Assembly (NCBI GenBank): GCA_020793565.1 | Contig: DQIP01000235.1 | Coordinates: 1-63,154, forward strand | Length of the DNA stretch: 63,154 nucleotides | Direction: 5' to 3' | DNA from: Candidatus Methanovorans sp. | GTDB taxonomy: Archaea > Halobacteriota > Methanosarcinia > Methanosarcinales > Methanosarcinaceae | Part shown: positions 25,526-35,732 of the stretch, piece by piece | Numbering within the stretch: the first letter of the stretch is position 1 | Layout: each line of letters begins with the position of its first letter | Notes under the pieces: generated by a model | Seen by the model: the letters and a program-made list of their open reading frames with translations, nothing else | The model's database searches: none | Told to the model about the DNA's origin: nothing | Program-made: the position numbers and the translations under genes

Positions 25526-27319
25526 ATGACTGTCGATGAACTCATCACTTATAAAGAATTTTATGACAATGTCCACGGATTTATCAAAGTTACAGAATTG
25601 GAAAGTAAAATAATTGATTCTCCTTTTTTTCAAAGATTACGCAATATCAGACAATTAGGATTAATAGACTATGTTTTTCCTGGGGCTTTGCATAACAGGT
25701 TTAACCACTCCTTAGGAGTGCTGCAAATAGCAGATAAAATGATAGTCAGTCTTCAGGAAAACTACGGTGAAAAGTATTTGTTTAGCTGGGATGAGATTTT
25801 AGAAAATGATAGTGTCAAATTCGCAAATATTCTAGAACAAGAATACGATATTGATTGGGCAAAAACAGCAAAGTTTGAAAAAAATAACAATGATAACTCC
25901 ATGAGAGTATCCACTTCAACAAATTGCATTTTGCTGAAGCTTAACGATGAAAAAACAGAGATAAACCTCGAAAAAGATGGGGATATAATTGATAAATTTC
26001 GATTAATTGTGAAAATTGAAAATAATAAGATCAACATCTACGGAAAAGATAAAGAAATAACTGGCAAACGTGAAATATTAAGAATGGCTGCTTTACTTCA
26101 CGATATTGGGCATTATCCTTTATCCCATCTTGTTGAAAGTGTTATTAGAACTGATGCAAAATCAAAAATTAAATCTGATGAGATATCTTTGGAAAAAAGC
26201 AATGACAATAAAATTGATTTAGATGAAACTGATATCCAAAAATTGATTTGTGATATACACAACCGTGAGTCATCATTTGATTTCTCTCATCACGAATTAA
26301 TGGCAACTGTTGTCATCTTTAAGACTCAAATTCACAAAATTTTAAAGGAATGTTTTACAACTGAACAAATACGGTCAATAGCGCAAATTATAGCAGGAAA
26401 CTATCCTGGACCTTTGGGGTTAATAATACATTCAGAATTAGATGCAGATCGATTTGATTACTTACTTAGAGATTCTCATCAAACAGGAGTAACATATGGT
26501 CTATTTGACCTTGACCAAATTATACGTAATCTTGAATACGTATCAAAAGACAATAAACTGGCTGTGAACGAAAAAGCTAGGAGAGCAGTAGAACACTATC
26601 TGGTTTGCCGATATTTCTTATATAGTACAGTAATTTTTCATAAAACATCTGTAGCATTTGAATTAATGATAAAAAAGGTGTATAGCGGATTAATGGAAAG
26701 AAAATTGTTTTGGTCCTACTTCGATTTGATTGATATATTCAAAAGCCACGACTCTGCAAAAGAGTACCTGATGTATGACGATTCATATTTTTTTAACGTG
26801 CTGAAAGATGTGGCAAATGGTAAAAGAGATTGGGATAGTAGTATTGAATACGATATTCCAGATGATTTTTTATTCGAACTAATTGATAAAGTATTAAATC
26901 GCAAGCCTCTAAAAGAATGTATTGAAGAACAGAAATTTATAAATCCATTAGAAGAAGAACCTTTTAACTCTCGTTTTTTAGATGAAATTGTTGGAGAATC
27001 TATCATAAAAAAGGCTGAAATTGAAGATTATTGGTACATTCCTTTTGAAATGTCAATTCCGATTACTGATATCCACCCATACAGGAGTTCAAGTGATATT
27101 TCGAAATCACCTAGGGTGCATGACGAAACGATTAAAATTGTAAAAAAATCAGATTCGGGTGTAATTGAAAAAACATCAATTAATTTAGTTGATGACAAAA
27201 CATCAATTGTGCATGTTCTTAGTAAACATGAATTGAAAATCAACAGATTGTATACAAAAAATGATGAATACAAAGAAAAATTGCGAAAGGCTTTTGATAA
27301 TATTTCAGTACAAAAATAA
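25526..27319 (+). CDS. HD-superfamily phosphohydrolase (SAMHD1/dGTPase-like)
   Basis: The start is set at the ATG at 25526 (MTVDELITYKEFYDNVHGFI), not the track start inside the upstream gene, giving 597 residues. HD metal residues appear in order: NRFNHSLGVLQIA near residue 60, the HD pair LLHDIGHYPLSHLV near 193, HHELMATVV near 255, and DADRFDYLLRDSHQTGVTYG near 312. That layout matches dNTP triphosphohydrolases of the SAMHD1/YwfO group. An insert of ~80 residues separates the first H from HD, and ~250 extra residues follow at the C-terminus. dNTP depletion is a known antiviral strategy. AT-rich, likely acquired. Confidence 0.82.
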   Translation: MTVDELITYKEFYDNVHGFIKVTELESKIIDSPFFQRLRNIRQLGLIDYVFPGALHNRFNHSLGVLQIADKMIVSLQENYGEKYLFSWDEILENDSVKFANILEQEYDIDWAKTAKFEKNNNDNSMRVSTSTNCILLKLNDEKTEINLEKDGDIIDKFRLIVKIENNKINIYGKDKEITGKREILRMAALLHDIGHYPLSHLVESVIRTDAKSKIKSDEISLEKSNDNKIDLDETDIQKLICDIHNRESSFDFSHHELMATVVIFKTQIHKILKECFTTEQIRSIAQIIAGNYPGPLGLIIHSELDADRFDYLLRDSHQTGVTYGLFDLDQIIRNLEYVSKDNKLAVNEKARRAVEHYLVCRYFLYSTVIFHKTSVAFELMIKKVYSGLMERKLFWSYFDLIDIFKSHDSAKEYLMYDDSYFFNVLKDVANGKRDWDSSIEYDIPDDFLFELIDKVLNRKPLKECIEEQKFINPLEEEPFNSRFLDEIVGESIIKKAEIEDYWYIPFEMSIPITDIHPYRSSSDISKSPRVHDETIKIVKKSDSGVIEKTSINLVDDKTSIVHVLSKHELKINRLYTKNDEYKEKLRKAFDNISVQK

Positions 27320-27413
27320 TGCCATGCTGTGACCCTTTTCATCAATTTTATTTGTAAACTAATATCCCATGTAAATATAATCATAAAAAACCAAAAAACC
27401 AAAGGTACCAAAA

Positions 27414-30104
27414 ATGAGCAAACTTACCCCTGCGATGCAGCAGTACTACGACGCTAAAAAACAGCATAAGGATGCGCTGATATTCTTCAGGATGGGTGAT
27501 TTTTACGAATCGTTCGGAGAAGATGCAAAGACCATCGCGCATGAACTTGAGATCACGCTCACAACACGCGGCAAGGGAAAGGATGGCGAAAAGATGCCGC
27601 TTGCAGGGATACCCTATCATGCTATTGACAACTACCTTCCACGCCTTATCAAAAAAGGATACAAGGTAGCCATCTGCGAGCAACTCGAAGATCCGAAAAA
27701 AGCCAAGGGCGTTGTGAAAAGAGGAGTTGTGAGGGTGGTTACACCCGGGACTGTAATCGATTCATCCATGTTCGCCGACCCTGCAAACAATTATCTCATG
27801 GCGGTATCCGGAAACACGACCGGATCTAAGTTTAAGTTTAAATTCGGAGTCTCATTTCTTGACCTCTCCACAGGAGAGTTTCTCACAACAGAGTTCAAGG
27901 ATGACGCCCCGTATGACATGATAGCAAGCGAAGCCGCACGAATGCGGCCTGCCGAATGTATCATGCCGCCTGCCCTGTTCGAAAATGTGGGAATTGCCGA
28001 ACGGCTTGGGGAACTAAAAATTATAGTCCACGAATTCGATGCCAGTGCATTCGGGATCGAAAACTCAAAAAAGCGATTGCAGGAGCATTTTAATGTCGCC
28101 ACGCTCGAAGGCATGGGATGTGAAGACCTGCCCTGTGCCATTTCCTCTGCCGGCGCAGCACTCCAATATGCCACAGCAACACAGATGCGTGAACTCGGAC
28201 ACATCCATACCCTCAAGACCTATTCGGAATCCGAGTTCATGATACTGGACTCCATTACCCTGCGAAACCTTGAAATTACAAAGAACGTGCGTGAGGAAGG
28301 AAATGGCACATCGCTTTTGCGGGTGCTGGACGAGACAAAGACACCAATGGGCAGCAGGCTGCTCAGGAAATGGCTGCTCAAGCCGCTCATCTCTGTAAAG
28401 GACATCAACAGCAGGCTTGATGCTGTCGGGGAAATGAAAACAAACACCTTCCTTCGCTTTGACCTGCGCTCAAAACTGTCATACGTTCGCGATATCGAAC
28501 GCCTCATAGGGCGGGTCGTGTACGGGAATTCCAATGCCCGTGACCTTGTAGCCCTCAAAAGTTCGCTTGAGGTCGTGCCTGCCATCATTGATTCCCTGAG
28601 TGATGGAATTGATCCGGAAATGCTGAACAATATCAGGCAGGGACTTGAGGACTTCATTGAACTTAAGGACCTGACCGAACTTATTGAACGGGCAATCGTT
28701 GATGAGCCCCCGGTAACTGTCAGGGAAGGCGGGATGATAAAATCAGAGTACAACGAAAAACTGGATGAACTTAAGGACATGGCAAGGAACGGAAAACAGT
28801 GGATCGCCAAATTCCAGCAAAAAGAGCGCGAGCGGACAGGTATTAAATCTCTCAAGGTCGGGTATAATAGGGTATTCGGGTACTACATCGAGGTCACAAA
28901 GATCAATATCGCACAGGTTCCTGATGATTACATCAGGAAACAGAGTCTGACCAATGCCGAGCGGTTTTACACACCCGAACTCAAAGAACGTGAGGGAATG
29001 ATCCTCTCTGCCGATGAGAAAATGGTGGCTCTTGAATATGAACTTCTTACCGGGATCAATACTATCATTGCCGGTCGATCAAAAGAGTTGCAGCAGACTG
29101 CTGCATTGATAGGTGAACTTGATGTGATCGCAAACCTTGCCGATGTGGCGGAAAACAACAATTACACGCGACCGGATATCAGCAGCGACTGCAGGATACT
29201 TATCAGGGATGGACGGCATGTGGTTGTGGAAAACTCGGTGGAGGGAGGTTTTGTTCCGAATGATACAGAAATGAACTGCACGGATAACCAGTTTATGCTG
29301 GTCACAGGACCGAACATGGCAGGTAAATCCACATACATGCGCCAGATAGCACTTATTGTGATCATGGCACAGGCAGGTTCTTTTGTTCCTGCATCGCATG
29401 CATCCATAGGAATAACCGACAGGGTGTTTACAAGGATCGGCGCGTTTGATGACCTTGCAAGCGGGCAGAGCACGTTCATGGTGGAGATGATCGAACTTGC
29501 CAATATCCTGAACAATGCCACACCGCAAAGCCTTGTGCTCCTGGATGAGATCGGGCGAGGTACGAGTACCTATGACGGGTACAGCATTGCTAAAGCAGTG
29601 GTGGAATACATACACAATAAAGGACGGGTAGGGGTGAGGTCGCTTTTCGCAACGCATTACCACCAGCTCACAGACCTTGCAAATACACTCAAACGTGTCA
29701 AGAACTACCACATTGCAGTGAAGGAAGACGGACATGAGCTTGTATTCCTGCGCAAGATCATGCCGGGTGCCACCGACAGGAGTTATGGTATCCATGTAGC
29801 ACGACTTGCAGGAGTTCCGCATAAGGTTACTAAAAGGGCGAATGAGATATTGCATGATATTGAGAACGAGAGTGTAATGAGCAATGAGCGGGGCAGCAGG
29901 GGGCGGACGAGAGGCAAGACCAATGCCAGGTACACCCAGTTGATCCTTTTTGATTCGGATGATACAAAGGAGCACGATAAAAGCCATCCTGTCCTGGATG
30001 AGCTGAACAATATGGATGTCAACGGAATGACACCACTGGATGCATTGAATACGCTTAATGAACTTAAGAAAAAAGCGGTAAATGATGGGGAATCACCAGC
30101 ATGA
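27414..30104 (+). CDS. mutS: DNA mismatch repair protein MutS
   Basis: The 896-residue protein has the MutS1 layout: mismatch-binding domain with the Phe-x-Glu motif (FFRMGDFYESFGEDA) near residue 35, connector, lever and clamp, and the ABC-type ATPase with VTGPNMAGKSTYMRQIA (Walker A), LVLLDEIGRGTSTYDG (Walker B), and the FATHYHQLT segment. It recognises mismatches and loops and recruits MutL. It overlaps mutL by 4 bp (ATGA). The gene is GC-richer than the upstream island. Bacterial-type MutS/MutL are known in Methanosarcinales through transfer. Confidence 0.97.
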   Translation: MSKLTPAMQQYYDAKKQHKDALIFFRMGDFYESFGEDAKTIAHELEITLTTRGKGKDGEKMPLAGIPYHAIDNYLPRLIKKGYKVAICEQLEDPKKAKGVVKRGVVRVVTPGTVIDSSMFADPANNYLMAVSGNTTGSKFKFKFGVSFLDLSTGEFLTTEFKDDAPYDMIASEAARMRPAECIMPPALFENVGIAERLGELKIIVHEFDASAFGIENSKKRLQEHFNVATLEGMGCEDLPCAISSAGAALQYATATQMRELGHIHTLKTYSESEFMILDSITLRNLEITKNVREEGNGTSLLRVLDETKTPMGSRLLRKWLLKPLISVKDINSRLDAVGEMKTNTFLRFDLRSKLSYVRDIERLIGRVVYGNSNARDLVALKSSLEVVPAIIDSLSDGIDPEMLNNIRQGLEDFIELKDLTELIERAIVDEPPVTVREGGMIKSEYNEKLDELKDMARNGKQWIAKFQQKERERTGIKSLKVGYNRVFGYYIEVTKINIAQVPDDYIRKQSLTNAERFYTPELKEREGMILSADEKMVALEYELLTGINTIIAGRSKELQQTAALIGELDVIANLADVAENNNYTRPDISSDCRILIRDGRHVVVENSVEGGFVPNDTEMNCTDNQFMLVTGPNMAGKSTYMRQIALIVIMAQAGSFVPASHASIGITDRVFTRIGAFDDLASGQSTFMVEMIELANILNNATPQSLVLLDEIGRGTSTYDGYSIAKAVVEYIHNKGRVGVRSLFATHYHQLTDLANTLKRVKNYHIAVKEDGHELVFLRKIMPGATDRSYGIHVARLAGVPHKVTKRANEILHDIENESVMSNERGSRGRTRGKTNARYTQLILFDSDDTKEHDKSHPVLDELNNMDVNGMTPLDALNTLNELKKKAVNDGESPA

Positions 30105-31876
30105 AAAATGATACGAAAAATAAGATATGCATCCTTGATGAAACTACAATAAACAAGATCGCTGCTGGTGAAGTAATAGAGCGCCCGGCATCGGTTATCA
30201 AGGAACTTATTGATAATGCAATTGATGCTTCCGCTACTGGTATTCGAGTGGAAATCGGGGGGTGCTTGTCGATAATGTTGTCAGTTGTGGATAACGGGTG
30301 CGGGATGAGCAAAAATGACGTATCCGTTGCTTTCTTAAAGCACGCCACAAGCAAGATCAGGACTGCAGATGACCTTTTTGCAATCTCTACAATGGGATTT
30401 CGTGGGGAAGCGCTCTCATCCATTGCAGCGATATCAAAACTTACGATCATCACACGACAAAACGATGAACTATCTGGTACGAAAGTGATTGTTGAAGGCG
30501 GCGACCTAAAGGGTGTAACGGATGTCGGGACTGCGGTCGGGACCCGTGTTATTGTGGAAGACCTGTTCTACAACACGCCTGCGAGGAAGAAATATCTTAA
30601 AAGCGATCGCACAGAACTTGCACATGTTACGGATGTTGTCACAAGATATGCGCTTGGAAATACGGATATCTCCTTTACGCTCACCAGCAATGGCAAGACG
30701 ATACTCCGTGCACCCGCTTCAGACGGGCTTTTTGACCGTATCATACATGTGCTTGGTACTGATGTGGCAAAAGCCATGATTCCCGTTTCGTTCAAGTCTG
30801 AGTGGGCGAAAGTGTCTGGTTTTGTGTCACAACCCGAAATTACCAGAAGCGGAAACGACCTGCAGTCATTTTTTGTAAATGGGAGGAGCGTTAAATCAAA
30901 GGCTATCAGCAATGCCATGCGACTGGGTTATTATTCATTTATTGCAAAAGGACGGTATCCTGCTGCGATCCTGAACATATCGATTAATCCGGAGGATGTG
31001 GATGTCAATGTTCATCCTGCCAAGACAGAAGTGCGTTTTAGTCATGAAAAAAAGGTTATGGATACGGTTATAAAAGCCGTTGTGGAAGCACATAGGTCAC
31101 AGGTCGTCCATGAGATCGATGAAAGGGACAAAACAGTACAATCGTTGCTGGACGAAAGTCAGTCCGGGGTTAGTCCGGGTGTGGAAAATACATTGCGTGA
31201 GAGTACCACGCCTTACCATACATCGATAAAGGATACCGAGCGTCGTCTTAAACGAACAGGGAGAGAACTTTTTGCTGTGGATTCGGATACTGTGGGCAGT
31301 ATGCAGATCGATGATATTAAAATACTCGGGCAGATCAATGACCTGTATATTGTGGCGCAGTCCGGGGACGGGCTTTTGCTTATTGACCAGCACGCCGCCC
31401 ATGAGCGAATATTGTTCGACCGGATAAAAGACCGCAAGGATACAGGATGGCAGGAGTTGATCACCCCGGTTACCATTGAACTGAATGCAAAGGAGAGGAT
31501 CTTGCTGGAAGAGTACATCCCCTACCTTGAGGAGTTCGGTTTCGCCATATCTGAATTCGGGACCAATACCTATGTGATCACTGCTATCCCAAGCATATTC
31601 AGCAAACTGGAAGATACGGATGTTGTGCATGATATTATCTCAGACATCCTGTCAACCGGCAGGATCAGGGACGAGACCGGCATCTACGACCATGTATCAA
31701 AAAGCATTGCATGCCGTGGTGCGATCAAGGCAGGCGCAGCATGTAGTTTTGAGCAGATGGGGAATCTGGTCGCTCAACTGGGACTTACTGAAAATCCAAA
31801 GACATGCCCGCACGGGCGACCTACTATGGTATCGTTTACGAGAAAAGAACTTGGCAAATTGTTCGGGCGGACTTGA
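30101..31876 (+). CDS. mutL: DNA mismatch repair protein MutL
   Basis: The 591-residue protein has a GHKL ATPase N-terminus: IAAGEVIERPASVIKELIDNA with the catalytic E, DNGCGM, and TMGFRGEALSSIAAIS. The C-terminal region has endonuclease-type motifs: DQHAAHERILFD (the last position of the DQHA-x2-E-x4-E motif is D), ACRGAIKAG and CPHGRPT. This indicates a nicking MutL rather than the E. coli type. It forms an operon with mutS. The D in place of E is conservative, but bears on metal binding. Confidence 0.96.
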   Translation: MKNDTKNKICILDETTINKIAAGEVIERPASVIKELIDNAIDASATGIRVEIGGCLSIMLSVVDNGCGMSKNDVSVAFLKHATSKIRTADDLFAISTMGFRGEALSSIAAISKLTIITRQNDELSGTKVIVEGGDLKGVTDVGTAVGTRVIVEDLFYNTPARKKYLKSDRTELAHVTDVVTRYALGNTDISFTLTSNGKTILRAPASDGLFDRIIHVLGTDVAKAMIPVSFKSEWAKVSGFVSQPEITRSGNDLQSFFVNGRSVKSKAISNAMRLGYYSFIAKGRYPAAILNISINPEDVDVNVHPAKTEVRFSHEKKVMDTVIKAVVEAHRSQVVHEIDERDKTVQSLLDESQSGVSPGVENTLRESTTPYHTSIKDTERRLKRTGRELFAVDSDTVGSMQIDDIKILGQINDLYIVAQSGDGLLLIDQHAAHERILFDRIKDRKDTGWQELITPVTIELNAKERILLEEYIPYLEEFGFAISEFGTNTYVITAIPSIFSKLEDTDVVHDIISDILSTGRIRDETGIYDHVSKSIACRGAIKAGAACSFEQMGNLVAQLGLTENPKTCPHGRPTMVSFTRKELGKLFGRT

Positions 31877-31923
31877 CCATAAATCACAACTATTTTAAAC
31901 AGGTTATAGCATCCTGATTACGT

Positions 31924-33054
31924 ATGAATGAAAATGGAGTTTCGGAAAAAGAGATATTCGCTTTTTTAAATTACACTAAAACACGTGACACTACATACGA
32001 GCGTGTACTGAGTGCTATGTGCACCCACCCGCATAAGATTGCGGTTGAGGCTCATATGCAATTCATTGAAGCAAATCTTGGAGACTTCGGTTTGTTCCCG
32101 GGTACCCATGACCTCGAAAAAGAAGTAATACGGATGATGGGGGACCTTATGAACGGTCCATCCGTGCACGGGTATGTCACAACAGGCGGAACTGAATCAA
32201 ATATACAGGCACTTCGTGCCATGCGTAATATCAGCAATATCCGGCATCCGAACGTAGTTGTTCCTGAATCTGCTCATTTTTCGTTCGACAAGATTGCAGA
32301 CATGCTTGAGATCAAGATTCGAAAGGCTGCACTTAATCCGGAGTTTAAGGTAGATATGAACTCTGTAAGAAGCCTTGTGGATGAACATACTATAGGTCTG
32401 GTCGGAATTGCCGGCTCGACCGAGTTTGGTCAGATAGACCCTATCAAAGAAATGTCGGAATTTGCGGTTGAAAAAGGTATATTCCTGCATGTGGACGCTG
32501 CTTTTGGTGGTTTTGTGATCCCTTTTTTGAAACATCCGCAACCATATGATTTTGCGCTGGATGGTGTCACATCCATAGCGTCAGATCCCCATAAGATGGG
32601 ATTTAGCACCATTCCTTCAGGCGGACTGCTGTTTAAGGACCCCGTACATCTCAAGCACCTGCAGACACACACGCCATACCTTACTGTCGATACCCAGTAC
32701 TCCCTGACAGGTACCAGAAGCGGTGCTACTGTTGCAGGTACATATGCTGTTATGAAACACCTGGGAAAAGAAGGATACCAGCATATTGTAGACCAGTGTA
32801 TGGAACTTACACACATGATCGTAACAGGGGCAAGGGATATCGGGATTGAACCATTGATCGAGCCTGTTATGAATGTAGTGGCTCTTGACGTGCCTGATGC
32901 GGATTCGGTGAGAAAACGACTTCGTGAGGAATTCGGCTGGCAGGTATCCATTACACGGCAACCCCGTGCCCTGAGGCTTGTCCTGATGCCTCATGTGACT
33001 AAGAAAAATATAGAACTTTTTTTGCATGACCTGAAAACTGTGTGTGACCTTTGA
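31924..33054 (+). CDS. mfnA: L-tyrosine decarboxylase MfnA
   Basis: The 376-residue protein is a group II PLP decarboxylase: [24 protein letters not shown] (PLP phosphate region), [13 protein letters not shown] (cofactor-stacking region and Asp) and [18 protein letters not shown] with the Schiff-base lysine. In methanogens it makes tyramine for methanofuran; some homologues decarboxylate aspartate for CoA. Length and the DPHKMG motif fit the archaeal family. It follows mutL by 47 bp and probably has its own promoter. Confidence 0.92.
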   Translation: MNENGVSEKEIFAFLNYTKTRDTTYERVLSAMCTHPHKIAVEAHMQFIEANLGDFGLFPGTHDLEKEVIRMMGDLMNGPSVHGYVTTGGTESNIQALRAMRNISNIRHPNVVVPESAHFSFDKIADMLEIKIRKAALNPEFKVDMNSVRSLVDEHTIGLVGIAGSTEFGQIDPIKEMSEFAVEKGIFLHVDAAFGGFVIPFLKHPQPYDFALDGVTSIASDPHKMGFSTIPSGGLLFKDPVHLKHLQTHTPYLTVDTQYSLTGTRSGATVAGTYAVMKHLGKEGYQHIVDQCMELTHMIVTGARDIGIEPLIEPVMNVVALDVPDADSVRKRLREEFGWQVSITRQPRALRLVLMPHVTKKNIELFLHDLKTVCDL

Positions 33055-33168
33055 TGTATTTAATTAGCATATGCAAAACGATATGTTTGATTACAAATGT
33101 TCCTTCAATTTTGACGAATTTGAATGGAAATCTGGGCTGTACAATCCTCAATTCTGACAAAAGACAGG

Positions 33169-33852
33169 TTATATAAGAAAAATAAAATCCACAAACTCTG
33201 AAACTGCCTTATTTTCAGATAATTCAGCCTTAAATCTGGTAAGAACCTGATATTGCCATGTTTTTCGCATTGCCTTAAAAGGAATGAACTTTTGATGGAT
33301 GAATTTACCTGATTTATCAAATCCACCTTCGGTTAGAAGTATGTGAAGATGTGGATTGGACCCCATCTTTTTGGAAAACGAATGCAACACAACAATAGCA
33401 CCTGCCTGCAATTGTCCACCTCTGTGTTTTAATGATATTGTGTCGTTGATTGCTTTAATTGCTGCATCCATCAGAACCTTTAGCAATGAACGATTTTGCT
33501 CCACTGTGAATCTTAGCATCTCTGGAATTGTGAGAACTGCATGACGATGGGGAACAGTGAACATTGCTTTTTTGAGAGATTTTGCCCATTTGTCGGTGTG
33601 ATTCTTACCACAATTCGTGCAGATGCGACTGTTGCATCCAAAATGAACAGTTTTGAACTCTCCACAACATTCGCATTGATATACAAAGTAACCCCGACTT
33701 TCGTCCTTGCAGGAAAGCATCTTGTTAACTTCTTCGATCTCAACAGTGCGAAGGCTATCTGTTGCAGTGAGGCAAAACGTGTTCCAGTTATTATTGTCCT
33801 CAAATATGTGCTTAACAGTAATGGTTGGTTTGAATGGGGGAATAGTGGGCAC
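33169..33852 (-). pseudogene. truncated IS91-family (HUH) transposase
   Basis: The 227-residue ORF has the N-terminal zinc-binding region (CECCGEFKTVHFGCNSRICTNC) and the HUH motif (GSNPHLHILLTEGG) of IS91/IS1294-type Y2 transposases. The full protein is about 350-400 residues with catalytic tyrosines after the HUH motif; here it stops shortly after (...SEFVDFIFLI), so the nickase Tyr pair is gone. A relic that cannot rolling-circle transpose. The flanks show no intact ori/ter ends that I can identify. Confidence 0.8.
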
Positions 33853-33921
33853 AATATAGATGAATGTTGAGAAGAGGTTTATGTGGTTCGCTACATTGTG
33901 GATATGAAAAGTTATAAATTA

Positions 33922-34000
33922 TATACAACGAGAAAATCTTCGCTAACGCTCAGATTAACTCGGACTACATAATCCCATAGATTATATACAACGAGAAAAA
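33922..34000 (+). repeat. dispersed repeat A, one unit plus start of a second
   Basis: 'cgagaaaatcttcgctaacgctcagattaactcggactacataat' is followed after 63 bp by another 'cgagaaaa'. It agrees with the 57.6-kb tandem units in the 5' and 3' parts and differs in the middle. It is located downstream of the thioredoxin gene. Confidence 0.85.
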
Positions 34001-34012
34001 AGAAAGATGATC

Positions 34013-34282
34013 TCACAGGAGTTTGTTAAATTCTGCACTAAGGACATTGCCCTGTGTGACACCTGTAAAACGTCTTGCTTCAACATCATCTTTTTCCATG
34101 ACAAGTGTCGGAACTACACGAATAGAATACTTTGCTGCAAGTTCCTGATTCTGGTCAACATCGATTCCCTTGATCTCTACCCGGTCACCAAATTCCTTTT
34201 CAAGTTTATCAAGGATCGGTTTCTGCATTCTGCACGGTCCACACCATGTGGCTGTAAAATCTAATAATATTGGTTTGCCCAT
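34013..34282 (-). CDS. thioredoxin
   Basis: The ATG at 34282 has 'aggtgat' 5 bp upstream and gives MGKPILLDFTATWCGPCRMQKPILDKL..., 89 residues; the track start is three codons longer and less well placed. The active site is WCGPC, with the cis-Pro in RVVPTLVM. It is a short thioredoxin lacking the N-terminal beta1-alpha1 part, as usual in methanogens. It is a cytosolic disulfide reductase; the reductant (NADPH or F420-linked reductase) is not encoded here. Confidence 0.93.
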   Translation of the reverse strand: MGKPILLDFTATWCGPCRMQKPILDKLEKEFGDRVEIKGIDVDQNQELAAKYSIRVVPTLVMEKDDVEARRFTGVTQGNVLSAEFNKLL

Positions 34283-34291
34283 TTGTATCAC

Positions 34292-34753
34292 CTATTTGTA
34301 GTTATTATTACTATTACTATTATTAGTATCTGAATTATCATCTTATTTAGGTTTTGTATAACACATTATACATTATCTGCATATATCAGGTATGCTTTTC
34401 TTTTTCTTCCAGATTCCTGACATAATATTATCCTTTGTACCAGATTGCCATCATTTTACAATCCGGTGGTATTGCACGGACTACACACAACCATTGTGCT
34501 ACTCACATAAATACGTTTCGCATGTTAGATATGTTAAAAGTACAAATACCGAGGGGAAAGGAAAATGGCGGCAATGCTACCACCTGCCTGTGCCGTACCG
34601 GAATCTCCCCCGATACATATACTCGGCAACCACAACTGCCGATAATGCTGCAACTGCGATAACAACCCGCATACTCGACAGTCCTGTTGATACTTTTGGC
34701 GCTGTTGCAATCGAAAACTTCTCCAGCTACAAAAAAAATAAGTGAAAAAATAA
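34292..34753. other. 460-bp spacer, possible small ORF at its end
   Basis: The part near 34300-34500 is AT-rich and probably holds promoters for the divergent genes. In the plus frame ending at 34745 the last ~45 codons (SATTTADNAATAITTRILDSP...) look protein-like, but no good start is visible, so it could be a relic. No RNA gene seen. Confidence 0.4.
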
Positions 34754-35425
34754 GTGATCACTGTCACGTTGAAAAATATAACATCCATAGCAAATGAGAT
34801 TATATGCTACGCTGAATGCGTCAATAATTCAGGCCTTTTACCGTTGATTACGTTCTTGATAGTTGTATCGATATTTCTTTTCGCATTTTACCTGAAAACC
34901 AAAACCCCGATCCATCGAGTTATTTCATTTGCAGGTGCACAACTATTAATGGTTGGTGCTATCGCCGCAATCTTTTCGACAATGGAATGCAGCCGCATGC
35001 TGACAATTGAGATGTATCTTGCATACGTATTGATCTCAACAAGCGTTATGATGTTTCTGCCCGGATCATATTACAAGATACTTATCAGACACTACAATGC
35101 ACGTCCGATCTCAGAGATCGTTGATTGGGCAGATAATTTTGTGAACACGCTTGCCAATAATTCACAGGTATATTATTTTGATTCCGCGATCCCAAAAGCG
35201 TTCACATCAGGCAAGGCGATCTTTGTATCAATTGGCATGCTTGAGATTTTTGATGAAGCATGGCATCTGCGCCATAATAACAAAACTCCGATCCTGCGGC
35301 AACTGTCGCTGATGACCTTCACAAAATACCGACCTGAACAGGAACTTGAACTGATGGCAAACAGGTTTGCTGAAGAGATCGTTGGCAGGGAACCACTTGA
35401 GTCAGCATGGGCAAAACTCATTTAA
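34754..35425 (+). CDS. M48-like membrane protein lacking the HExxH motif
   Basis: The 223-residue protein has three or four hydrophobic helices (LLPLITFLIVVSIFLFAFYL; VISFAGAQLLMVGAIAAIF; MYLAYVLISTSVMMFL), then YYFDSAIPKAFTSGKAIFVSIGMLEIF, a typical M48/HtpX-like strand region. At the place of HExxH it has FDEAWHLRHNNKTP: the first zinc ligand is D or missing, and the preceding helix ('exLxAVLxHE' in relatives) is absent, as though ~10 residues were deleted. The downstream ELMANRFAEE keeps the third-ligand type E. Start is GTG. Perhaps an inactive protease. Confidence 0.65.
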   Translation: MITVTLKNITSIANEIICYAECVNNSGLLPLITFLIVVSIFLFAFYLKTKTPIHRVISFAGAQLLMVGAIAAIFSTMECSRMLTIEMYLAYVLISTSVMMFLPGSYYKILIRHYNARPISEIVDWADNFVNTLANNSQVYYFDSAIPKAFTSGKAIFVSIGMLEIFDEAWHLRHNNKTPILRQLSLMTFTKYRPEQELELMANRFAEEIVGREPLESAWAKLI

Positions 35426-35588
35426 AACTGCCAGATTTACTCCTTTTAAAGAATTAGCAGCAATAATAACAGCAACCACCCATAACTAATTATACTAAAT
35501 ATTAGTATAATTATAATTACACAGATGTATCGGTAATGAGAGTGGCTGGTGCATATAAAATGTGCAATACTACTGAACTTGAGGGACA

Positions 35589-35714
35589 ATGGTAACAATT
35601 GCAAAGACACAAAACACGGCTACAGAAGAAGAACGTGTGAATCCAAATACCGATAAATATGAAGATGGCTTCCATACTTCATGTGGCCAGGCATACATAC
35701 GTTTTGAAAGGTAA
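35589..35714 (+). CDS. possible 41-residue hydrophilic protein
   Basis: MVTIAKTQNTATEEERVNPN... ends ...HTSCGQAYIRFER, with 'gaggg' 4 bp upstream. It is too short for the track. No family is recognised; the ending is close to the inverted repeat. Weak support. Confidence 0.3.
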   Translation: MVTIAKTQNTATEEERVNPNTDKYEDGFHTSCGQAYIRFER

Positions 35715-35732
35715 GCAATCCAAATTTGATTT

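Noticed and set aside
29079-29987. 302-residue minus-strand ORF over mutS
   Set aside because: Antisense shadow of the conserved MutS ATPase domain.
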